Notes under the pieces: generated by a model
Seen by the model: the letters and a program-made list of their open reading frames with translations, nothing else
What the model was told of the DNA's origin: nothing
The model's database searches: none
Position numbers and translations under genes: made by a program
From: Allium sativum
Taxonomy: Eukaryota > Streptophyta > Magnoliopsida > Asparagales > Amaryllidaceae
Direction: 5' to 3'
Assembly: GCA_030737875.1 (NCBI GenBank)
Contig: CM060912.1
Coordinates: forward strand, 126,200,493-126,264,492
Length of the DNA stretch: 64,000 bases
Part shown: positions 56,223-64,000 of the stretch, one piece after another
Position numbering within the stretch: the first letter of the stretch is position 1
Layout: each line of letters opens with the position of its first letter

Positions 56223-56350
56223 TTTAAAAATTATTATCAATCTTATTTAAATCATAACTAATTCATACGACTTCGAAATTGAGCGATTTAAAAATTATTA
56301 TCAATCTTATTTAAATCATAACTAATTCATACGACTTCGAAATTGAGCGA
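56223..56350 (+). repeat. 64-bp perfect-looking tandem duplication
   Basis: Two adjacent copies of a 64-bp unit containing TTATTATCAATCTTATTTAA, CATAACTAATTCATACGA and CTTCGAAATTGAGCGA. No difference seen by eye, so the duplication is young. Confidence 0.85.
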
Positions 56351-56679
56351 TTTCCTGTACGATCGTGAAACCAAGATCTACGCTGCTGTTCTGACTAGAA
56401 GCAATTCTGAGTTGATAAATTTTTGGCCAAAGTTGCAGATCCGAACAATTCAAATTCACACGACTGTGAGATTTCTAATTTAAATAGTTAATCAATTTAA
56501 TTATTTTTCTCTCTATTTAAATAATTGTATGCGTGTTAATGATCTAGATTTGCGATGTTATGAAATTTAGAATTGTTGATTTGTCGATTTGTGATGTATT
56601 AATATAGATCTATTAGTTTAGATATTTTGTCAATATAGATCTATATGTAATGGATAAATTAGAATAAATCATTTGTTTA

Positions 56680-58720
56680 ATATCTTGTTGAATCACTTTT
56701 GTTGATATTTTATTGAATCATATATATTCAATGAAAAAAATTCATCTTTGTATATTTATCGAATTGAATTAGAATTTTCAATTCAATAAAAAGTTCACCT
56801 TTGTTTATTTTGTTGAATTGAATTAGAAGTTTCAATTCAATAAAAATATCACCTTTTGATAATGATGAATTGAATTATAATTTTCAATTCAATAAAAGGT
56901 TCACCTTTGTTTATTTTGTTGAATTGAATTAGAATTTACAATTCAATAAAAATATCACCTTTTGTTAATGATGAATTGAATTAGAATTTTCAATTCAATG
57001 AAAAGATATCACCTTTGTATATATTGTTGAATTGAATTAAAATTTTCAATTCAATAAAAAAAATCACCTTTTGTTAATATTGGATTTAATTAGAATTTAC
57101 AGTCCAGTAAAAATATTGTTTTTGTTGTTACAATTAAACTTGCAACAAAAATGGATATTTGGGTAGATAGAAGATTTAGTTAAACAAAAATCCTTATTTT
57201 TGTTTATTGAACTTGTGACACCAAAAATGAAATTTATGTAAATTGAGAAAATGTTCATGTTTTTAATCAAAACATGAATTCATTAAAAACATACAATTTT
57301 AATGCTAAGAATGTGAATAGATTAAAAAGTTATATTTTTATTTACATTTTAGATGTAAATAAAAGAGTAGATTAAAAATTTATATTTTTATTTACGTTTT
57401 AGATGTAAATAAAAGAGTAGATTAAAAATTTATATTTTTATTTACATTTTAGATGTAAATAAAAGAGTAGATTAAAAAGTTATATTTATATTTACATTTT
57501 AGATGTAAATAAAAGAGTAGATTAAAAAGTTATATTTTTATTTAAATTTTAGAAGTAAATAAAAGAGTAGATTAAAAAGTTACATTTTTATTTGCATTTT
57601 AGATGTAAATAAAAACATAGATTAAAAGGTTACATTTTTATTTGCATTTTAGATGTAAATAAAAAGATAGAACTTAAAAGTTACATTTTTATTTACAAAT
57701 TAGATGTAAATAAAAGATAGAATTTAAAAGTTAGATTTTTATTTACCTTTTAGTTGTAGTAAAAATGATAGAATTATATGTTTCATTTTTACTATCATTT
57801 TAGAGACAATAAAAGATAGAATTTAAAAGTTACATTTTTATTTACATTTTAGTTGTAGTGAAAATGATAGATATGTTTCATTTTTATTGTCATTTTAGAG
57901 ACAATAAAAGGATAGAATTTAAAAGTAACATTTTTATTTACATTTTAGTTGTGGTAAAAAAGATAGAATTATATTTTTCATTTTTATTCTCATTTTAGAG
58001 ACAATAAAAAGATAGAATTTAAAAGTTACATTTTTATTTACATTTTAGTTGTAGTAAAAATGACAGAATTAAAGGTTGCATCTTTATTTGTCAAATTAGA
58101 TGTAAATAAAGGAATAGATTAAAAAGTTATATTTTTGTTTACATTTTAGATGTAAATAAAAGATTAGATTAAAGAGTTACATTTTTATTTACAAATAAAA
58201 TGTAAATAAAAGATAGAATTTAAAGGTTACATTTTAATTGTAATAAAAATGATAGAATTAAATGTATTATTTTTATTGTCATTTTAGAGACAATAGATAG
58301 AATAGAATTACATGTTACATTTTTATCGTCATTTTAGAGACAATAAAAAGAATAAAATTACCTGTTATCCTTTTAATGTCATTTTAGAGACAATAAAAAG
58401 AATAGATTTTAATGTTACATTTTTATTGTCATTTTAGAGACAATAAAAAGAATAGAATTACATGTTACATTTTTAATGTCATTTTAGAGACAATAAAAAG
58501 AATAAATTTTATTGTTACGTTTTTAATGTCATTTTAGAGACAATAAAAAAGAATAGAAATAAAAGTTGCATTTTTATTGTCATTTTATATGCAATAAAAA
58601 GAGTAGATTTAAATTTCACATTTTTATTATCATTTTAGATGCAATAAAAATAGTACATGTTTTTATTGTCGTTTGGTTTCAACAAAAAGCGTGAACATTG
58701 AGAAATATATTTTCAATGTA
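56680..58720 (+). repeat. Two-kilobase array of hairpin-forming units with changing stems
   Basis: Units about 50-60 bp long, each an inverted repeat. 56680-57110: GAATTGAA..TTCAATTC stems (for example 56761-56768 / 56777-56784). 57182-57205: AAACAAAAAT-CCTT-ATTTTTGTTT. 57330-57720: a regular 50-bp period with TTTTATTTAC..GTAAATAAAA stems around TTTTAGAT. 58260-58600: TTTTTATTGTC-ATTTTAGA-GACAATAAAAA (for example 58420-58449). The loop ATTTTAGA and the flank (AAAAAGTTACA) stay while both arms change together. Confidence 0.8.
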
Positions 58721-60002
58721 ATTTAATTTCCATTGGAAAGAATTAGACATTAAAACATGATCTGTTTCAAATTGTCACTTTTATCATGTTAGTTAGGATT
58801 ATGAAAACCATATGTAAAATCTCTAACATGAATATGGACGGTACTTGGCTTGCATGTGATCGATTGAAAGTAGTTGAAATCGCCAAACAAATTATATTTA
58901 TATATATATATATATATTAATTAAAATTAAATGAATCGCGCATGGTAGTTCGCATTTCGGTAATCGTAACTTCAAACGATTATACAGTAAGATCCGACCG
59001 TTGGATTTCCCCAAAACTAGAACCGTTAGGACCGCTTTGGGAAGATCTTTCAAATGATATAAACTTTTTTAAAATCCAACGGTTAGATTTCAAGACAAGT
59101 GTAAATAAAATTTCAATAAAAACAGCGCCAGGGCCGCCTGTTGACCCGAAGCGTCGTTAAATAAGTTTGGCTATTTTTAAATAAATTAAAAAAGCGATAA
59201 AACGTTATTAAACACTATTAACGATATGAAATGATTTAAAACTATATATATACGAGGATCATTTGAAAAGACCGAGTTAAATCTCATTTCAAATGATTAA
59301 ATGACGATCTAAATTGGAGATCTTAAAGACGACGATTGAAGACCAGCGATCTTCACATCGAAAGGATAACTACTGATGCCTGGCATTGGCTAGCTACCAA
59401 TATAGGGTTAAAGTGGAACTTGTCCGGACATACTTGTTGATTGTCCGGATACGCGAGCACCTCTCTTCCGTATTGGACATACGGGACAAGTAATAAGGTG
59501 ACTCCGGTTTCGTTCATACCCAGAATGGACTTGTAAATGGATGTGTGTCCGACATTGGCTTTCATTCCGTGTAATTAAATTGATTTCTACTAACATATAT
59601 ATCTGTGGTGGTGGAGAATTTATTCTCTTGCTTAACACCCTTCTTTGAGACGTATGAGCTCAAAGGTTATATATTGGTAGTTATCGATTGCATGGCGTGA
59701 ATTGTCAATGTGGCATGCCAAGATGCAACTGATCGAGGCGTTTGTTAAAAAGCAGAGCCTTGTGGATGATGATCAAATAATAGCCTATTTCGGCATAGCT
59801 GATTGACATAGAAATGTGTTTATTTTATGCTCTTATTTCTTATCTTTTGTATATAAATAAATATTACTTGGGTATTGTTTTGTTACTTTTACAGATATTC
59901 CAACCCAGCCCGCATGCAACCAAAAAAATAGAGAAATGGAGATCAAATTGGTATATATTTACATTTTGAAGAATTGTAGATGAAGATCTCACATCTAGTT
60001 GC
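58721..60002. other. AT-rich sequence with no recognised gene
   Basis: Contains (TA)n near 58895-58915, an inverted pair CTTGTCCGG..ACGGGACAAG at 59417-59492, and a TGTCCGGATACGCGAGC stretch of the type seen in gypsy LTRs. No frame gives a recognisable protein. Confidence 0.5.
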
Positions 60003-60723
60003 TGTTGGATAAGAAAATGATTGGTAGAAAGACCAAGAATTTCTCAAATCAAGGGAAGCTTGTCAAAGAACCAAGAGGAAAAGAAGAAAGGCCAAAATTT
60101 TAATAGATTTAACTAAGGCCCATTTGAAACTCTCATTGTAAACTCTTTTGTGAATTTCCTAAGGCCCATCTATCATTGTATTAGGGTTAAGGTTTGGCTA
60201 TCTATCCTATAAATACCCTTGTAATGTCATTGTAGCCACCATCCATTATTTTGTATTCTCTTCTCCATTAATAAAAGTTCTTCCTTTTTACTATTTCTGC
60301 ATTTTTCTTTCTTAGCAATAGGTGTTGTCTTCACAATTAGTTTTGAAAGAGCATCAATTGTATTTTACATTTGTTTCATTAGTGACTAGTCATTTGATTA
60401 GTTTCAACGACAATCCTAATTTTATTTTTGTTGTTCTTCTTATTCTGCATTTTTATTTTCTGCATTGTTGTTCTTGTTTTGCAATTTACTTTCTTTAGTG
60501 ATTAATCGTTGATTAGATTCAACGATAATCCTAAGTTCGCAATTTCAGTTTGTTTTTATTTCAACAAAATCTCCAGGCTTCGTCTAACTCGCCCAAGAGA
60601 TTAGATAAATAATTTGATTTTAATTTACCTCCCTGTGTTCGACCTGTATGCTACACACCTGTGCGCTTGCAGAATTTTATTACAAATATCGCGCTTTTCT
60701 AATTCATAGATTAGCGACGATCA
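60003..60723 (+). repeat. 5' LTR of a tRNA-Asp-primed gypsy element (Athila/Tat type)
   Basis: A TATAAATA at 60208-60215, an AATAAA at 60270-60275 and a TG..CA frame ending GCGACGATCA at 60723, seven bases from the primer site. The right border follows from the primer site. The left border (TGTTGGATAAG at 60003) is a guess because the partner LTR is outside the window. The U5 part has a duplicated TTCAACGA.AATCCTAA segment (60407 and 60517). Confidence 0.6.
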
Positions 60724-60729
60724 AATTTT

Positions 60730-60747
60730 TGGCGCCGTTGTCGGGGA
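60730..60747 (+). promoter_or_regulatory. Primer binding site, Asp tRNA
   Basis: TGGCGCCGTTGTCGGGGA, one base different from the complement of plant tRNA-Asp (C to T, still a G-U pair). This site is typical for the Athila/Tat side of plant Ty3/gypsy elements. Confidence 0.85.
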
Positions 60748-60779
60748 GGTAAACACTAAATTTTATTATTTATTTAATT

Positions 60780-62240
60780 TCTGATTCGTGTTAGTTTTTT
60801 TTATTTTAATTCATTTTCTTTTTGTTTTCTTGTGTATATAGAAAAAAAATCTTGATTGAATAGATTTAGTATTATTCAATGATACCGTAATCTTCTAAGC
60901 AAGAGAAAAAAAATAACTTGCCATTTTCATTGATTTTCTGCCTTTGCCATTTTTTTTCTTTTACTTCTTTCCTTTTTTTTTCCTAATCATTTCCTCCTTT
61001 GTACAAATTTCTTTCTTGTTTTACAAGCCTAAAACAAACTGTTAATTTTCCTTTTTTCTTTCCATCTTTCCACTTTCTTTCCAATCGTCTACATTCTTTT
61101 TCTTTTTACAAATTTAAAAAAAAAAGATTCCTCTTTTGCAATTTTTTTCCTTTCTTCTTTTGTCTTTCTTGTTCTCAATTCATTTGATTTCTTTTCTTCT
61201 CTTACAAAATTCCTTTCTTTCCTCTTTATTCCTCCTTTCCAATTTTCAATACAATTACTTCTCATTCTTCTTTTACATGTTCAAAAAAAAAAAAAAAAAA
61301 CTTGCCATTTTTCTTTTGTTTCTTTCCTGTTTTCAACCTCTTTCCCCTTTCCCCTTTCTTTCATTTATTTGTTTCCCTCTTGCAAATTCATTCCTACTTT
61401 AGACAAATAATAATAAAAAAAAATAGAACTTGCCAAATTCTCTTGATTTTTTTTCCTTTTCATTTTTGTTTTTCCTTTTATATTTCATTTTTTTCTTTCC
61501 CTCTTCATCTATTCCTTCTTTCCAATTTTTTACTTTATTTTTATTGTTCATTATTGTTGTACATTTAATTTGCCAAATTTTCTTTAATTGGTTTCCATTT
61601 ATTCCTTCCTTCCTTTTACTTCTTTCCAATTGTCAATACATTGGTTTCCATTCTTTTACAACAATAACCAAAAAAAAACTTGCATTTTTTTTATCGATTG
61701 CTTTCTAATTACAACTCTCTCTCACTTCCTCTAATCTTTCTTTCCATCTTTCTACCACCTTGTTGATTTTCACATTTTTCTTTTCTCTTTCCTTTCTTTT
61801 TATTTGTTCCCATCTTTTGTCTACAATTTTCTAAAAAAAAAAAACTTTTGCATTTTCTTCTCTGTCTACGTTGATTTCTTTCTTGTTTTTGTCTGCTTTT
61901 ATTTCTTTCCTCAATTCCTTCTACCCTTCCTCTCTACTCAAAAAACCTTGTTTTTTTCCTTATTTCCTTCCTTTTTTCATTTTTTTCCCTTTTTTGTTTT
62001 TCTTTTTCTCATTCATTTCTTTCCCTTTCTTCTTGTTCAAATTTTCAAAAAAAAAATTGCATTCTTTTCTTTTTATTTATTTCTTTCCAATTGCATTTCT
62101 CATTCACCTCCTACAATCTCTCTTTCCATTATTTCATTTATTTCTTTCCAGCTCTCTCCTTCATAATTTTTTTTTCTTTTTCTTTTCTCTCTTTTATTTC
62201 TTTTGTTGATTTTGCTACCTTTCTCTCTCTCTCTCTCAAA
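60780..62240 (+). repeat. Pyrimidine-rich leader, about 1.5 kb
   Basis: The sense strand is overwhelmingly T and C, interrupted by A-runs followed by CTTGCCATTTTC-like phrases (about 60911, 61287, 61430, 61571, 61676, 61845, 62055), so it is a degenerate repeat with units of roughly 100-370 bp. It ends in (CT)n at 62221-62237. The long Phe/Leu/Ser frames through it are a by-product of base composition. Confidence 0.8.
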
Positions 62241-62868
62241 AAAGAAGAAGAAGAGGTGAAATTCAAATCAAAGGCCAAAGGAAGGAACAGATTCAAGCAA
62301 CGGACAAGGATTCAAAGGTCAACGGATTTGCAAATAATGGATTTCAATCATTAATACTGCTCAATTTTTCTGGACAGATTGCCATACACCGCTGTAATAT
62401 TTTCTAAACTCTACAGGTACTTTGCTGCAAAGAAAAAATATAGAAATTGTGTGTAAAAATCTTTTGCAGGGGCAGCGGCTTGCTTGTACAAATTTTTTAT
62501 TCTGCTATTGTTCTGTGATTGAATTTTTTTTAATCTGTTTAGTTAGGAATTATTTTCCATAACTAAAATCATCACGCTCGTCGTTTTTCAATAATAAAAC
62601 TTGATTTGATTTTCAAAATAATATAATTGAAAAGTGGTGTTTTGTGAAGTTGACTGTCTCGTATAATTAGATCGCGGATATATAGTAGTTCAATTTATTG
62701 AACTATTAGCAAAAGAAGTTGCATACTACCCGTAAAACATTGGTCGTATCCCTTAGTGTTTACACTATACGTGAACGGCCATAAGACCCTCTTCCCCCTT
62801 CTAATTGAGCCAGTTAATTAATAGAGCACAACTCGTCCTTTTATACTATTTTGAAGCGAGAATAATTT
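62241..62868 (+). other. Rest of the 5' leader before the first reading frame
   Basis: Non-coding; about 630 bp with normal composition, including a GGTCGTATCCCTTAGTGTTT stretch and several short upstream ATGs. Confidence 0.5.
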
Positions 62869-64000
62869 ATGTCTTACCCTGACTTCATTCAAATGTCTAA
62901 TTCAAAAAAATCCTTGAGAGAAATGTGGGATAATAGTCGGAGTAGACGTCCTCTTGAAGAATATGATTTTGAATTACAACTCATGAGGCAAAATTTTCCA
63001 AAATTTCGTGAGCCCAATGCCAACAATTTCAAAAAAAATTCAAGTGACCAACGTTTTCAAAATCATAGATATAATCGAAATGATGATTTCAATTTAAATT
63101 TCAATAATTTCGATTATGGGCCACATCCACATCAAAACGGTTTTGAATCGCAACATACCTTTGATCAACATCAATATGAGGTTGGAAACCAGTTTGAAAA
63201 TAATTTTGAAAATGATTGTCAAATCGATCAAAATTTCCAAATTTCAACCCATATCCACATCTTGAGATTAACCAAAATTGCAATTTTCCTTCGAATTTCA
63301 ACAGTTTTGGTTATGAACCTAATTTTCAAAATCAAAATGATTTCCAATATCAATGTCAATTTTCTGAAAACTCAGATAATTTTGAGAATCAAGAAATCCA
63401 AAATGAGAGCTCTCAAATCAACGATCGTCTTAACATTCTTAGAGAGAGGGAAGAAAGACTAAATAAAAAGGCTGATGAACTTCTTTGTTTGATGGCATCT
63501 TTGAAAGAAAAACGAGAGCAACAAAATCAAATTCAAACAAGCGATGAATCAGGAAATAATCCATTCTTTGCTGACATTGAAAATTTTCAAATAACGACTT
63601 TGGAAATTGAGAATGATCATCTTGATGAAGTTTTTTAAAATTCCACAAATGATTTGGACTTCTACTCTTTCCAGGAAAAAGATTTAAGCTCGGATTTTGA
63701 TCTTCCTCTTTCGGGCTGTGAAAAACTGGAAATTTTAGAATTTGAACATAATAAAAATGTTGAATTTTTCAATTCAAATTTGGAAAAGGATTTTACTGAA
63801 CATGAATTCTTTGGATTGTACGAGAATGAGTTGCCAAATAATGAAGAAGTAGATTCAAGTCACAAGTTCGAAAATTTTAACTTTGAGGAAATTTCAAACG
63901 AACATGAAATTGTCAGTGTCGAAAATACCTTGTCAATAGAGAAAGGTGATCACATACTCTTGAACAACACTCAGAATTCAAATTTCACTGAATTTATATA
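62869..64000 (+). pseudogene. Asn/Gln/Phe-rich first reading frame of the Athila/Tat-type element, broken and running off the window
   Basis: Starts MSYPDFIQMSNSKKSLREMW at 62869, then SRRPLEEYDFELQLMRQNFP. A long low-complexity part rich in Asn, Phe, Gln, His and Tyr follows (NLNFNNFDYGPHPHQNGFES and similar). Near 63216-63240 the composition moves into the next frame (PNFNPYPHLEINQNCNFPSN), so a frame lesion lies there. A coiled coil (DRLNILREREERLNKKADEL) and a TAA at 63636-63638 follow, after which the same frame stays open and acidic to 64000. I do not recognise a gag domain in what is visible; this may be an extra ORF before gag or a divergent gag N-terminus. Confidence 0.6.

Noticed and set aside
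61136..62354. Several Phe/Leu/Ser-rich membrane-like proteins
   Set aside because: They arise from the pyrimidine-rich leader, overlap each other in different frames and have no recognisable domain.

Overview
The window is non-coding, transposon-packed plant nuclear DNA. Evidence for a plant: plant-type Ty3/gypsy chromovirus proteins, initiator-Met and Asp tRNA primer sites, a plant PIF/Harbinger transposase with its Myb/SANT partner, and a plant mobile domain (PMD) protein. A eudicot is likely from the AT-rich base composition, but I cannot name a species. I recognise no intact host gene.

Layout, left to right. (1) 1-26603 is a long LTR (solo, or the 3' LTR of an element whose start lies off the window). 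It is split at 342 by a 22-kb chromovirus (343-22392), whose gag is in turn split by a second, sister-family chromovirus in the opposite orientation (4171-15046, perfect ACTTA duplication). (2) 26604-30670 is AT-rich with no recognisable gene. (3) 30671-53730 is a PIF/Harbinger-type DNA transposon (GAGCATCTCCAAC ends, TTA on both flanks) expanded to 23 kb by two insertions. One is a second PIF/Harbinger element (30736-38781), which sits 65 bp inside its left end. The other is a gag-only gypsy element with 4-kb LTRs (40753-50869, ATAAG duplication), which sits inside one of its genes. (4) 53734-60000 is AT-rich with microsatellites, LTR-like blocks and a 2-kb array of hairpin units. (5) 60003-64000 is the 5' part of a tRNA-Asp-primed gypsy element (Athila/Tat type): LTR, primer site, a 1.5-kb pyrimidine-rich leader, and the start of an Asn/Gln/Phe-rich reading frame running off the window.

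The most interesting object is the inner Harbinger element. In 8 kb it carries five genes: a spliced PMD protein with an acidic tail, a GRF-type zinc-finger protein, an unrecognised 198-residue protein, an intact DDE transposase and an intact-looking spliced Myb/SANT protein. The outer Harbinger element carries decayed relatives of three of these (Myb/SANT, the unrecognised protein, and two GRF zinc-finger genes), in a different order and orientation. Repeated occurrence suggests that the extra genes belong to the transposon lineage and were not picked up by chance. Both elements also carry chains of perfect hairpins just inside their ends.

A second point: the inner chromovirus has 3438-bp LTRs with only about eight differences, so it inserted recently. 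Yet its gag is almost gone and its pol is broken throughout, so it must have moved using another element's proteins. A third theme is repeated runs of short hairpins with different stem sequences but the same architecture, in several unrelated elements.
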